From: Stercorarius parasiticus
Taxonomy: Eukaryota > Chordata > Aves > Charadriiformes > Stercorariidae
Assembly: GCA_013396915.1 (NCBI GenBank)
Contig: VWZL01000356.1
Location: 248,001-312,000, forward strand
Length of the DNA: 64,000 nucleotides
Direction of reading: 5' to 3'
The translations under genes and the position numbers were made by a program. A model generated the notes under the pieces. The model saw only the letters and a list, made by a program, of their open reading frames with translations. It was not told where the DNA came from and did no database searches. Shown in pieces: positions 32,801-47,800 of the stretch (the first letter of the stretch is position 1; the number at the start of each line of letters is the position of its first letter).

Positions 32801-35800
32801 CTCTCCGACTGGAACACCTCTTTTTTTTTTTCTATCTGTAAAGTCAAAGATATAACATATTAATACTTGCAGCTGGAAGTGCTGGATTTAGCCTGCAGAT
32901 GTTACATTCTTTAGTCAATAAATAATGTGATCAGCATAACAAGATGATTTCATAATAGCATGTTTCTTACCAAATATTAATAAAGGAGAGTTTTTAAAAA
33001 GGCATGAAACAGATCTAAAGTACAACTCAGAAAGAGCTGCTGTATTTGGATGAAAAAGAGTGCATTGAATGCACAAGCCTGTGATTCACCGTAGGAATTG
33101 ATCAAGTTGTTACTGCCAACTGATAATGAAATTTGTTTTGATGAATCCATCTTTTAGGAGTTTGAAAGAGCAAAAATTTTAGAATCAAAGTCTCCATTTC
33201 AAGCAGTGGCAAGACAGGACTGAGCGAGAACAGACTCAATTCTAGCATCTGTCATTAAAGAAAGCACATTTCTAGCTATGGTGGACTACACAGGATATAT
33301 ACAATACATTGAGGCCTCCTGTTTCAATATATTTGTAGGATGTTTTGATAAATGCTCAAGCAATTGTTTTAAGAGTATTCAAGATATATATGGTGACTAC
33401 ATTCTTACCTATTTCTATTTTTTCCAGAGCTTCAAGACTTAACCTTTGGTACTGATTCACCTTGTCAATTTCATCATCATAGCTAGAAAAAAAGAATTAG
33501 AATTTAATGCTTCTTACTAATCAAAAACAAAACCACTAAAAATAAACTACACAAAGAAAGTGGTAACTTACTAGGCCACGTAGTAGGCAGAATTAGAAAG
33601 TAGCAGCAGAACATCCACGTCCTTATGAGTGGCATCAATGAGGCTAAGGAAGGGGAAGAAGAATGAATACAGGGAAGGTGTTATTTGAACAGCTGTAACA
33701 CACCCCCAGTGTATTTTAGGGACACTCTTTTACAACTGAAGGCACATTACAACAAGAGGTTTCAATTATGGAATGTTATCTCATGGATGATGCTGCCTCT
33801 TCACAGCCGCTGAAAAACCAAGTTAGGTGTGACACTTCCCAAGCCAAAACGTGATGTGCCATTAGACTCTACAATACAATAAGTGGATCCATGTAAGCAA
33901 CACTTTTAAACCTGGAGTTACCCAATAGCTCTAATAGGTCGGCAGCAGGTACAAAAATAAACAGCAAACCCACAAGCTACTAAAAATGCTAACAGAGAAA
34001 TGGAAACATATTTTAGACTCAGTTAAACACATTTCAGACTCAGTTAAGGTCTGTGCTTTGCAGAGCTATCGTAACATACTGCTTTGCTATTTTTAGATGC
34101 TGAAGTTTAACCTGCAGAAGGTCTAACCACTATTTTCCTTTTACAAGACAGCGAACTCTGAACTTGATAAGGAGAAGTTATAGTTTATGCTCACTACTTC
34201 TCATGAAGAGAAATCTAGGTTTTCCTACTACTGACTCATTACACAAGAATTTAATCTGATAAGACACAGCTTTGAAGTCAAGTTACACTTTCGCTATAAA
34301 GAAATAAGGAACAACGGCTCCTCAAGCAGACCCTTCTAGAACTAAGGTTAGAAGTTCTTTTCACGGTGCCTACCACATTTTGGCAATATTAACTGAATGC
34401 ATGTATTTCCAGGTGGTGTCTCAAAGCTAACTCCAGCATGCACCATTTTTATGCCACTTTCGGAAAAGCACTTGTTTAGAGGACCTTTCCATTTACAATT
34501 ACAAGTATTCAATCTCTTCAAGGACTCCTATCATTCTACAGAACTGTCCAATTTTATTCTGTTAACACATCAGCTATCAAAAGCATTTCATATCAGTAGT
34601 AATCAACAAGTAGTTAGCAGAGGTGTCATAGTAGCAGCTGATCAATTTTGACTTTATTCCACAAACCTTGGATCACAGTCAATAAGTGCCCATCCTCCAT
34701 GGAATTTTTCATCATCAGGTAAGAGCAGTTTCATGTAGCTCTGCAACAGCTGGCTGATCAGTTCCTGATGGCTCCTCAGGTTCTCCTTGTGCAAGGCCTC
34801 ATGCTCTTTCTCTTTTGTAAATATGGAGTAAAGATCCTCTGTTACAGGGATACCCTGCATCAAATCTAAATAAAACACACAAAACATCAAACAAGGAACC
34901 AACAAATAGAAGCAACGTACAGCAATAGTTGGATTACTTTGTAAATTCCTTCCAAGTGTTTTATACTTGAAGAAATGCTGGAAAAAATGGTTAGCTATTC
35001 TTTCCGAATAGAATGTTGCCTGAAATTGAACACTCAGTAGGTATAACACTATTTTCCCTCAGTAAAAATAAGAGTTCATTCACCATTTTAACAAATATAC
35101 GCTACATAAGTTTAACTTTGTCTAATAGAGAGATGTTACAAGAGAGTTACTGCTGAAATGAAGTCAGGAGCAAGTTCTACAATGAGTTACACTGCATGTA
35201 ATCTCTCCGAATTGAATGTTGTTTGGTCTCCAAATGGAGATTTGACTGTTCCATCTGGTGTCCACTACAGATACTTGAATATTACATACACTCAAGGTGC
35301 TTTTAAGCTTCAGAAAAAAAATAAATCGGTCAAAAAGATAAAGCCAAGACGATTTCAATAAACTTTTCTAAATACCATAGTTCAGCTTAGTTGAAGTTGT
35401 ATTCTTACCTATGACCGCTTGCCTGTAAGCATCCCTGAAACGATTCAGGTAGTATCTGTTTGCAGAATTAACTCCATCCTTCATTACCCCTGCCAGCTTT
35501 CTTTCCCCAGTTCTTGTGAAGTCACCCTGTTACACAGAACATGCAAATCATGCACATACACAAGTCTGAAGTATGCTTAAGTACTGTAACTGCTTAGAAG
35601 TACCATAATCGTGCTTAAATTTAAATAGAATTAATGCTTAATATAGATCTTAAACTCTTAACTCAGCTATGCTTTCTATCTAGACATGAAACTAACAGAA
35701 TGAAGTTAAAAACCAGCCAGCAATGCCACAGGACACCTGGACACTCAAGTCTTCTCCAATTCATGCTAAGTGTGACAAAACACTCTCCTATTGAAACGCC

Positions 35801-38800
35801 TCTCATCTATTCAAGACAAAAAGCATGCAGAATATTTGGCTAACTTTGTTACACGTACAAGAGTTCTTCCTTGGACATAAAACCTGTGACATAACATACT
35901 AATCGGAACCAAGAACACTCTTCACCCTTTACCTTTAAGGCTGCGGTGCCAGCATACTGCCGGCTTATGGCATCTCCATTGTTTGCCCATATTATCTGGT
36001 AGATCCTATTGCATTTCACTGGCAAAGGCTGTTCTGGTGGCATCACACCCAGTTTTTTGAGCTGCAATTTGACATACACATTAATATAAGGTTCAAAATA
36101 AAAATAATTCTCAATAACAGAGCTTGATAAAGAAAGTGCAAACACTTGCCAAGCATTTAATTGTCAAATTTTACATGATCTGAAAAGGGAACCCATTCTG
36201 CTAATTTGTCAGATTAATTGTTAGCAATGAATCACCAATTCATTGTTAAAGATCATACCACTGGACGCAGCAGTAATATATTAATTATGGATGTAGGAGC
36301 CAGTCTTCAACAAAATTAGCTGAAGCAAATCAAGCTACTCTACTGAAGATACAGGAAATGTTTTTGTTTTCTATAGAGGACTATCAGAAGAACAGACATC
36401 ACAAAACTTAAACATGGGTATAACAAGTTAATGTCTTCTATTGCAAAGGCATTCATGACCTCTAAGCTCTGAAAATAAAGAAATGGAATCTCTTTCCAGT
36501 TACAAGAAAAAGCACACCAGGATTCTTCATCTTTTGCTTCTAGACACTAAAGCCAATATAGTGGCTCCACCTTCAAACTTACTCCTCCCCCAGAATAAAA
36601 CCTTACAACAACTTCATCTGTTGTGTTTATTATTAACACTTGTTCGTTTTGGATGGTTACTGTTTAACACTGATACTGGAAGTAAGATATCTTACTCTTC
36701 AGAACAACCAGTACTTAAGTTTTTTCCAAGATAAGTCTCGGGTACAATACAAACTTCGGTCTTTTTATGCACACTAAATTGGTAAAGCAGCAAAGTTTCC
36801 CACTCGGAAGTCAATACTACCCTACATAACTGCAATGTAGTCACTCAATGTTAGGCCAACTGCAGGAATAACTTGGACTAAATCATAAGTAAACCTCAAT
36901 TTACAACCAATAAAGAAAATGCTCAAGCACTATTTGTAAGTTAGATGAAAGTCAATACAAGTCTGTTCCTTGGCTTTGAAAGCCCTATCAAGTTCCCAAT
37001 TAAGAGAAAACAAGTCCTATAGTTCCAAGGAAGTGCAAAGACAAGGTAAGTGTAATTTTCCGTGTTCGACTTTCTGTCAGTCACCTTACAATGCTTAGGA
37101 CATTTCTCAGTTATGAATTGATTCCAAGTATATCAGCTATAATACAAGAATGATGTAGCACATCACAAGCTAATACTACTGTAATGATTACTGAAGTCTT
37201 CTTCCCAACACTCTACATAATTCTTGATTTTGAAAGATCGCCTTTGAACTGAAGAGTTAACATACATAGAAATCCTATTCTAAAACAACAACTGTGGGAT
37301 TCCTGGTCCCACGCCTCCTTCCCAACACTCTTATGTCAGGAGTTCATAAAAGCAGATGACAAACGGGAACAGCCAGATGCAATGGTTAGAGCCATTCATT
37401 CTTCATCCTAATGAAGGACCCACTTCATTCTTCGCTGTATGCATAGTCGGATTTGTTCATTTTGGGCTGGGCTGTAACTGAAGCTTCGAAGTTTCAGTTA
37501 CAGTACTATTAAGTCTTCACAAGGGAAGACATCACTGAGCTTATGTATCAGAAAGCAAATAGGGGGCACACAAACAAGAGGATGACTAAAAGACAGACTC
37601 CATCTACTTGGAAATGCCTTCTCTACACAGGGAGAACTATGCTGGAGCATAATAGTCAACCATCTGGGATATTTACATCATGAATTAATTGCTCCTCTAC
37701 ACACAGAGGAAATTAGTTATCTCCCTACCTGCTGCACCACAGTATTCCACTTAAGTGGCTAAAATAGCATCCAACTTCTAGTTAGATTTTAATCCTTTAA
37801 CATCTCATTTGGGGCAAAGATTTGGGCTTTGGCTTTGTTATTGGTTTGGGTTTTTTGTTTTAGTTTTAAGCTTTATGTTACTGCACAACTTAAAGTGACT
37901 AAATCAAAACAAGAGAATTCTCTCCAAGATACAGAGAGACAGCAGTTTCCTCTCTGAAGGAGGAAACTAGGCAACGCTGTTTTAGAATGATTCCAAGTTA
38001 TTTTAGTTGTACATATTACTTTCAGCTTCATGGCTCTCCAAGTAGGTCATAAAGATCCTTTTCAGTAGCGGTTACTTTAGCATTTTTCAAACACACAGAT
38101 TTCCCTGAGAATAACAATTAAATTCTGAAGTACTCAGTACTTGAAAGAGGACATTGGTTCTACATGCCTGCTGTTCCATGACCACTCTTGCAATAGCAGC
38201 CTGCACGACATTGGTACGATCCAGACAGTCCATGCAGTTAACTCGAAAGATTCCTTCCTGTTTACAAATCACACCAGCTTGGTCAACCCTTTTAACAGAA
38301 AAATAGAGTAAAAGCATACTGAGACACTTAAAATCCCACATAATTGACCAGCTTCTATAAACAGTAGAAAATTTCACATATGGAATACTATTTATAGATG
38401 TATTCATCACCCCAGCCACACACCACTCAGAATTAAATACTCTTGTTCCCACCTATCCTCCTTTTTAGTCTAGGCTAGATATCCAACACATATCATACTG
38501 GGGCATAAACTTGCTATGTAATCATATGCTGAATTCAATTCATACACATATGATACAAGCTTTCAAGAGAAAAGGAATTTAATTTCAAAAACATGGAAGT
38601 CAACAATGACAGCAACATTTCACTCACAAAATGCACTGAACAACATACAGTGATTGACTGAAGACTGCAGCAATGCTCATTACCAAAATGTTCCAAATGT
38701 ACCAAAGTTCTAGGGTTTGTGGCTCAAATAGTGTGTTTCACATTAAAGATAAGAAACCCTAGAAATGCTAAAGGCAGTAAGCCTCAAGCAGAAGACTGTC

Positions 38801-41800
38801 TGAGAATTTTTGCTATTATACATGTAGAATAAAAATATTTCAGAACACACACACACTCTGACACGTGACCTAGGCACCAAGAGAGGAATATAGTACATAC
38901 TAGTTATGACAAATCTAGACCTCTGTATATGTACTGGTTTGGTTTTTTTCCTACAAATATTTCATACTAGTCTCAAAACAGTAAAGTACCTACCAGCACC
39001 ACTTCATATCAAGAATAATATCATGAATGGCATCAGTCAGTGTTTGAACATTTTCAAACTTCATTCCTCGGCTAAAATACAGAATTTCACAGGAGTTAGT
39101 TTGAAGTAGAGTAGTGATTTTTCTTTACTTAACTATTTTATATTATTTGTAATGTTAATACAGATGGAGTTTTGGCTAAGTGGGAGAGACAAGACATTCT
39201 CTCCTGCAATAAGCTTTAAACAGCAGCAAATATTCAGAACTATTTTAAAGTACAGTTCGATGTATAAATCCAAGGCAATAGATTCAGATCTTTGCATTCA
39301 CAAAAATTTGCATTCTCGCATGTTGCTTCCACCAGGAAGGAGAAGTGTGCAGCTATTCAGGCACGTGCAACAGTCTGTTCTCATTTTAGGCACAGTCTCA
39401 ACAAAAGCAACCACTATAGGTTTGAAATTGGTATGTCCTGTCTTGCTTTACCACTGCTTCTACAGAGAAAGAATGGACATCTACAGACACATCATCCCTT
39501 CCTCCCCCCACCCCACTAGGTTGCTTTCAGTATTGTTCTCTGTTCACTCATGCTCATAGTGCAGAAACAAACAGTCCTGGTCACTATAGCAGTTCTTAGG
39601 AGAAAGGCACACAAACAAAAACGAAAGGTCATTTAAACAAAAGATTAAGTGTCAAATCAACTCAGGACATCAATACTCCTGCAGAAAAGAAGTCTCTTAA
39701 GGGCCATGACTATTTTCAGGGGTTTTTTCCCCTTCCTCCCTATCCTCTCAGACGATATCCACTAATGACATACTTAGTAATGCTTTTCCAGGCCAGATGC
39801 AATCCCCAGATTAAGTTCAGAAATGAAGATAAAACCCAGAGTTTTTAGACACCATATTTGTACACAAATGCAGTCTGCTTGAGGGAAGCATGAGAAATAC
39901 ATGCCTGCATGACAGATCACATGCTTGGGCATGTGAACACTGCACTAGACTACGCCAACATCAGAGCAGAGTCAAAAACAACCAGCAGCTATTTATACTG
40001 GATTAAAATCAAATTCAGTGTATTTTATCATGGAATAACAGCATCAGGGTTCTGAAAGAACCCACCATATATTTACAGAAACAAGCAAGAGAAACTGAAG
40101 AATAGCTTGTAGTGAAGAATTAAAAGCAGGATGCTACACAGTTTGAAAAGCAGGTCAGCAACAACTTCACATTCACAGCATGTTTAAGGAAACTCTCGCT
40201 TAAAATGCATAACTGCTTCTAAGCTTCACCTAATAAATAACTGCGTATTTAACAGGTCAGGAACACAAGATCAACAGCAGCAGTGCTTGGTTATCCAAAC
40301 TTGAACTTTTATAATGCTTTAGGTTAGAAAATGTATTCTTCCTATTTAAAAAGAGTGTTTCATGTAGAAGTAGAAATAATAATGGCTTTTCTCCTCCCTT
40401 CTACTTTCACTTCATGCCAATAAAAAAAAAAGATGCAAAGTGACATTTTTAAAGGGTTTCTTACCAGTGCTCATGGAAGTCAAATGAAACATAAGTCAGA
40501 TTTGCATTGTTGTATAGAAGAACTTGTTTAAGGTAAGCATCTCCAATAATCTTCTCTCTGCCAGTCTGATCCACCAAATTAATAATAACCTGTTCAAAAG
40601 TTTAATTATTTAACACTTGTCATCTGCTAGGCAACTTGCTTGGATTTATACCATGGAATAACAAATAGCTCAACAGCTAAAAAAGACTTGCAGGTAATCT
40701 TGCTGAAGTTACAATCTTTGCTAAATTGTACCCAAGATCAAATAAGGTCCAACAGTTATCTGACTATCTGAATTTTAATACAGAGAAGCTATGAATTCAC
40801 AAGACAGGTATACAGACAAGGGGCTTACATGTTTCTGTAAGTTATTACTTTTTTTTTTTTAGGAGGTTACTTACAAGGATACTTGAAAAACCTAGTAACA
40901 TTCTATTTATATACCACCCTTCCAATTGTCAACGAGCTTCTAAAAAACCACAACCTGTATCACCAACAAGATAAACTAAAAACATTAACTTTCATCCCCT
41001 GCATTTTCATAAGATGCCTATTTTATCATGTAGCACTCACCTGCTTTTTGTAATTTTTCAGCTGCTCTTCAAAATGCGCACGAAAACAGGACACTGTTTC
41101 ATTTTCACCTACAAGGCAGAGTAGTGTTAAACAGAAGCAGCCTCATCAGCAACAAGCCCTGCTTGAAGTATTAAATCACACCCAAATCTATACTCTAAAA
41201 AAACCAAGATAGCTTTACTTGAAGTATTAGGACACACAACATCCCATATTGTACAGAATTACTTCAAGGGTCTTTCATCAATTTGGTCAACTTTGTTATT
41301 TTACTACTATAAGGTACATGAAACACCATTCTTAAATTTCGCTTTATTTTGCTTTTTGTGCAGAGCAGATTGGATAAAAATTTAACTGTAATTTAACTTT
41401 AATAAGCCTGTTTAATCCTTCCACATATGCACCACACCCCCAACATAAACACCTCTTCCCAAAGAAAAGTACTTATATTTGATTCACATCTCTTGTAAAA
41501 GCAAACTGAAGTACAAGAAAAGTTTGCAAATTGCAGAGGTGGACCCAAAGGACAGGGACAACACTTCCAGTATTATCACAGTTCTCCTAGAGGACAAAGC
41601 TACTTGTAACTAAAAATGCCATCCAGTTGATTCAAGGCACTACCGATTCCTCAAAGTCTCAATTCCTACCTGTAAATCTACCCAATTAAGTGCAATTCCT
41701 CAATACTTTTTTGAAACTAATCCTATTAGAAAAAAATTAACAGAAAGAACTGCTCATCTCTATAAACAGATGTCACAGCACAAGCTTTCAGTTGGAACTA

Positions 41801-44800
41801 ATTAAGTGTTGCTGCCAAATAGCTTGGGGGGGGAAGTGGGAGGTGTTTTATTTTTATTTTCCTCATTTTATGAATTTATTTAAATTTCCGTTTTCATGAT
41901 GTAGCAACAAGTCATCCCTCTCCAGTAATCTCCAGGTTATTTGGTATTAAAAAAAATTCACAAGAAACCTGGATCTCTTGATGCATCTTCCTTAAATCCA
42001 CAGTGCTAGTAACTGCTTGTCAACTTAAAATTATATGCTTTGCCCAAGTTCCTAAGCATGCTCAAAGGCCCATTCTACTAGGTGTTACTCAAGACACAGG
42101 GAAAAACAGTCCTTTAGCTTTCCAACATCACAGCCACCTCTGAAAGAGCAGATTTCTTTTATTTTCGGCCTAAAAACAGTCTTCAGTGGCAGAAGACCAG
42201 ACCTGCTAATGCTATTGGAGAATGTGCATCCAACACAGAAGTTGGACTTGCAGGAGTACACACTTATGATCTAGGATACCAGTCAACCCCATCCATCAGG
42301 AGTCTGATTATACGAGATCACAAACACAGTGTCTTCCTTCCCAGGAAAGTTTCTCCTTTACAATGCTAAACCTTGAGAAGATTCTTTTTGACCTCTGTCT
42401 TAAGAAAGTTCAGACTATCAATACTCAGTTCATACAAGCATCCAGATTTGCCAGTCTCATCAACGTTCTTATATGTTTGGGATTTTGTATTATCTTTGAG
42501 TGGAAAAGGAAGCAATTTAGATCTGACAGGGCCCGCTAGAGACAGTACTTAATTTCAGAGAAGACAGAAGCACATTACAAAACTGGTGTTACAGGAAACG
42601 TCAGTTTTCCCACACTGAAATAGCAGTCCTTAACGCGGAGGGAACCTCAGTATAAGTTAACTTTGAGGAAAAAGATACATTGATGTCTTACAAATATAAG
42701 TATGTTCTCAGAAGAGAAAGCCAAATTGCCTCCCTTCCCAACACAGAAAACACTGCAGTAAGACTACACATAAAACAGGTACTTCATTAAATATTGAAAT
42801 TCAAGACCTGTTGGTATTTACTTACCATGGACAAGAAGTCAGAGCTCTGCATAGTTGCAATCAGAGTAGCAGTTAACTGGAGTCAAGTCATTACTGTTAT
42901 TCCTAGCTTTTAGAAAGTGCCACTGGAAGACTAGTAGTAAAGCAACACTCCAGTGAACCTATTTCTAAGGGAACTCTGGTCTTTAGGTATTCCAGTCCAA
43001 TACTTACTCTTGTCCAGTCGGGGCCGTGGGTTGTATCTATATCCAACTTGGCTCCAGAAAACAGGCACAGAGCCTCTGGTTTGTATAAATGAAAGAGTAT
43101 GATTATGGACATGAATCAGTTGCTCCGTCTCAACATAATTTGCCACATTTCCATTTTTATCAACACCTCTTCGCTTATACCGCATTCCTAGGAGGAATGA
43201 GAATGATCAATTCACATTTAAGTATTAGTCTTAAACATTAATAGCTTTTGTTACTGTTTTTGACAACAGTAACACAAGAAGAAAGTTCCAGACAAAATCC
43301 ATGATCAATGGTAAAAGTGACTCCTACCCCAGCCTAATCCCCAGAAGTCGTGTTGACTATATGGATAAAGTTTTACTGATATACTACAAGAAGCAGAAAA
43401 ATAAGTTGACAGGGCAAGGCAGTCTGCTGGCACTATGAAGTCAGATGTATCTAGTCCACTCTAGAGGATCCATTGCTTCCTGCTCTGTCAAGTTTAGCAG
43501 GAAGTTTTACTTAAGCGCTCGGTATTTTCCATGAACCTAAAAGCCACTTTTATTAACAGATGTTCCACTTCTTGCAATAAGAGGTCCCACAAGTAGCCCA
43601 AGATTTCCATGTTCTACAGAAGAGAAGACTTTCCCCCCCACCTTGTTTCAACCTGTGTAACTAATTCTGCACATTAAGAATAGATACTACTCTTCTGACT
43701 GCAGCCTGGCCATCCCTGTATCATTAAACACAACAGGTAAGTGTTGCATATGAAGGTTTGCACATCCTTTACTCAAAGGACAGTACATCACTATTTCAGA
43801 AAGGATGCAGGTGATAACAAGGGATAGGGAAGGAATAAGTAAGAAGGGTTGGAGAAAGATTCAAAGCCATAGTTTATAGCTTGGAAATTCAGTTACACAG
43901 AATATGAACTCTGTTCCATGTCCTGAAGTAGCACCGGACCAAACTTTTGAACTGAAGCCCAACAGCACTAGCTAAGGACTACAGGAGAAAAGGGAAGCGG
44001 TTAGAAATAGGGAAGTGAAAGGAATGTAGAATACCTGTCATAGGGACCTTTAAGGGGACTTTCAGACATCCTTTACTTAAGTCCTGCCACCAACAGTAGC
44101 TGTTACACCAAAATCCACACTAAATCATTGCACAGGAAACTTCAGCTCCTTTACTTTTGATATATCAACCTTTGCAGACACTACGCTCTTAAGCTTAAGA
44201 GCAGCTGTTTTCTTTTATTTCATGATACCTTTCCTTAAGGTCCTGGGCATGTTGATGATTTAGTGCAATGGTATTTGCATTTTACTTTTTTTAAAAAAAA
44301 AAATCACAAACAAGCTGCCTGACAAATGAAAACAGTGCATTTAACACAGAATTATCTTAAGCTTTCAAATCAGTGTTTTCTCTGCTTTTTGGGGGCTTGG
44401 GTTTTTTTTAACTACAATATTTCAGAAAGGAAAACGCTTTGAACTCTTGGCTAAAATTATGTATTACAGAATGAATTTAAAACAATTCTATAATTATTCT
44501 TTAAAACATTGCATCGATTTACTGAAACAATCTTTTTGTGTCAAGGGAGAAAGTTCTACACAGTTTATGCTCTGGACTAGCAATTAGATGAGCAGTGTCA
44601 TTAATAGTAAGAGGGATTCAATAAGTAATTTGCCCTCTGAGATTCAGTTTCTGTATCTGTAAAACAATTCAGTATAAATAAGGCACACTGAAAACTAGTA
44701 CTACCCTGAAACCCTCAAATATTTACTCTGAGTTGTTCTGACAAACAGTTTTCCTGAGAACTGAATTAAATGCATTGAAGGGAGCTGTGGTACAAAGGCC

Positions 44801-47800
44801 AGTCCCGTATCAGGGTAAGCTTGCCAGCTTTTGTCTTTTTTTGACATGTTAAAAACCTGACTGCATAGGAAAGGGCTTGGGCACAGTAGAGAATATCTTA
44901 AAAAATCTGATAGATTGAAAAGGCTCAGAGACCAGATCTACTAAAGCATCAAATGATTCAATCTTTCTTTCTGTGCTCCTAAGGACAGGCAATGTTTGTT
45001 TGCCTTGCTACTATTAGAATAGGTCAAATAAGGTGCAAGACCAAAGCACAGTTCTGATTTCTCACCTTGGCCCTACATAAACATCTCTTGGGATGCAGGC
45101 ATGCACACACACAGCTCTTCAAGTCTCTATTCAGCTGCTGTCAAGCCCTCAAAGGAAGACCTTTGAAAGTTTAACTCCCACCCAGGCCTACTGAAAATAT
45201 TGTATTAGGACAGAGCTGTACAGAAGGTCCTAATCAAGGTGTTCTTTGCAAAGATGTAATTTTATCAACTAACTGTGACCCCCAAGGATACATTCAGTGC
45301 CCAAATAGAGACTAGCGAAGCTCACTTTGTAACCGTGCTCAGTATCAGCTCTGCAGTGCTGTATGTGCTACAGCCTTTCCTTTTCTCCTATAAGCAGGAA
45401 AGGTTGTGGCACGTACTTTGACAAGAGCTGACCATCTGCAGAGCTGACAGCACTCTTCCAAGTTTTATCTTCTGCATCCCTCCCCAGTGCTCAGGAACAA
45501 TCACAGTGCCTTGAACTATGTTTGCCTACCAGCTCTGTGCCGACTCCGGCGCGAAATAAGCGCCACCAGGAATGTTGGATGAACATCATCTACACAAGTT
45601 GATTCCTGAGGAGGAGTTTCAGGACTGCTCTTATCATCATCAGAAGATTCACTATAGTTTACTACAAGCTCTTCAATTTGCACAAATCCTTGTATGATGG
45701 GTATAATCCAGAAGTCCACTTCAGCATTCTAAAGGTTACAAAAAACATTCACAGTGTTGTTGATTCTACATTACCTACAATTATTTCTGCCATTTCTCAT
45801 GTTTATCAACAGTTGCTCCACATGCATTTCATGTTTTGAGAAATTTTTGCCATATCCTTGTCTTATTTCTTTAAGAGGTACCAGGATTTATCCTCCATTA
45901 GTCCTGGGGCTTTTAAATCAGGAGGAAGAAAGAGAAAGCAACTTGAGATTTTTCTGTAGAGATGAAGCAAGTTGAATCAAGGCAAGACAAAAAGCCCTCC
46001 TCTACTTACAGCTATCTAGGAATAGAAGAGAACCCTTCAATATTTAAAAGCTTTTACCCCTTTCCTCAAAGGGAGTTTTCATGCAAGGTTATAACTGATG
46101 TTTAAATAATAAATTAACAGTATTTGCTCTCTATCTGAACTGACTATCTTTGCTTTTGACATGAGAAGTTAGTACTTTAAGCTTTTAATATGTTTAGTTT
46201 CTGCTATAAGGTAGTTTTAGAACCTATATGTGGACATACAGCCCATTACAGTTGCATAGGTAGGTAGATAAAAATTTCAACATGTAATACTGTTAGCCTG
46301 TTTTCAGCTAAACGTATTAGCATAAGCTTTATATGGGCTAACTCAGTACCCAAGCCAACTGGTTTGGGGCTCTGCGCATCAGTACTTTATCACCCTAAAA
46401 ACCTCAGTTTCTTAAGCAGAATTTAGATCTGAGTTCCATGCTAATTCAAGGTTATCCATTTATATCTTACAACATGAAATACACCTAGTTAGACTCCTAT
46501 ATTATACACAAACTTTCCCAGAGCATCTAGGTTTACCCTGCTCTGACTCCATAAGCATTAGAGTATATAAACTTATTAACGAAAGAGAGATGCAAGGCAT
46601 AAGGTAAGATGTGTGCTGTCATCTGTAAAAGAACCTAAGACTTAATCTGAATTGGCATATAGTAGTTAGTAACTCAGTCCTTTATCTAGGAGGTTAATCT
46701 AAAATGAAGTGAGATTATATATTGAAGAAAAAGAGTGGTTGTTTTATGTTTCTTTCTTTGTGCCCACTAGCTAGGAAAATGCTTTATCCATTACTCTGAA
46801 CAAGTTCAGAATAACTTGTTCTACATTACTGTTACATTGATCACCTACTCTGTTCAAGGAGAAAAAAACGTATTCTCCACTTAAGACAAAAATCTTGTCT
46901 CAAGAAGATTCTGGAACTCAGCTTTTCTTTCTTTTCTGGCTCCTCCTTATCAAATAATCAGCTCTGTCCAGGGATAATCCATCACACAGATAAATACGTC
47001 TTAAATTTACCTTCAGAAGTTAGCACAAACATATCACACATCAAGTTATTCTGCATTGCTATGTTGTAATAAAATTTTAATTCAATTGATGCACATTAAT
47101 TAGCAATGATCACAGGCTAACAAGAAGGCTGCTGGAAGGCCAGATGGGGGAAGAAGGTAATGCCAATTGCTCAGCTTCTGGATCAGAAGGCACAGCCTTG
47201 ATCCTGACCTGTCTGCCAAGCAAGTTTTTAAGTAAACTTCTGACACCTTAAGTAAACATTTGAACTAAAACTAAAGAATGGTTCTCATAATGCACATTGT
47301 TAGAAGTAAGACTCACGTCAGTGCTGATGAGATCTTCAATCATGTGCTTGTTCCAAAAGAATCTGTCATCAACCTGTTTAAAATAAAAATGTCAGGTTTG
47401 GCAATACTTTGAGTAAGGTTTGGCAATACCTTTGGTAAAGACACCAGTGTTATTCACTACAAGTGTAGATACAAGTCTAGTGTTCCCTACTTTTGAATGT
47501 AACAGCTCTGTTCAAGACAGGCTGCTGGAGACTTTTGTTTCATTTCCTTGCACTGAAATTGGTTACAGGGCATGATCTTCAGTTGCTGTACATTATACCA
47601 GCAGAGAATGTGACCAACCAAGTGTTGGCCACATACATTACTGAACAGCACATGTCCCAAAAGGAGAAAAAAAAGGAAAGTACACACACTTACTTTTCGC
47701 CACAGTGGTAAGTTAGTTTTCTCACACGCGCTCTGTCTCTGCACAGAATTTGTTAGGTCATAGGTCAGGCTGTAGTAAAAGGAGTCTGAATCCATGAACA

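Noticed and set aside
38164..38167. Using the GT four bases downstream as the INPP5F exon 12 donor
   Set aside because: It would add four bases and break the frame into the conserved LKKLGVMPP exon. The GC donor gives the exact family junction.
39152..39559. 135-codon plus-strand frame between INPP5F exons 10 and 11
   Set aside because: Antisense to the gene, low-complexity start, no relatives recognised; likely chance.
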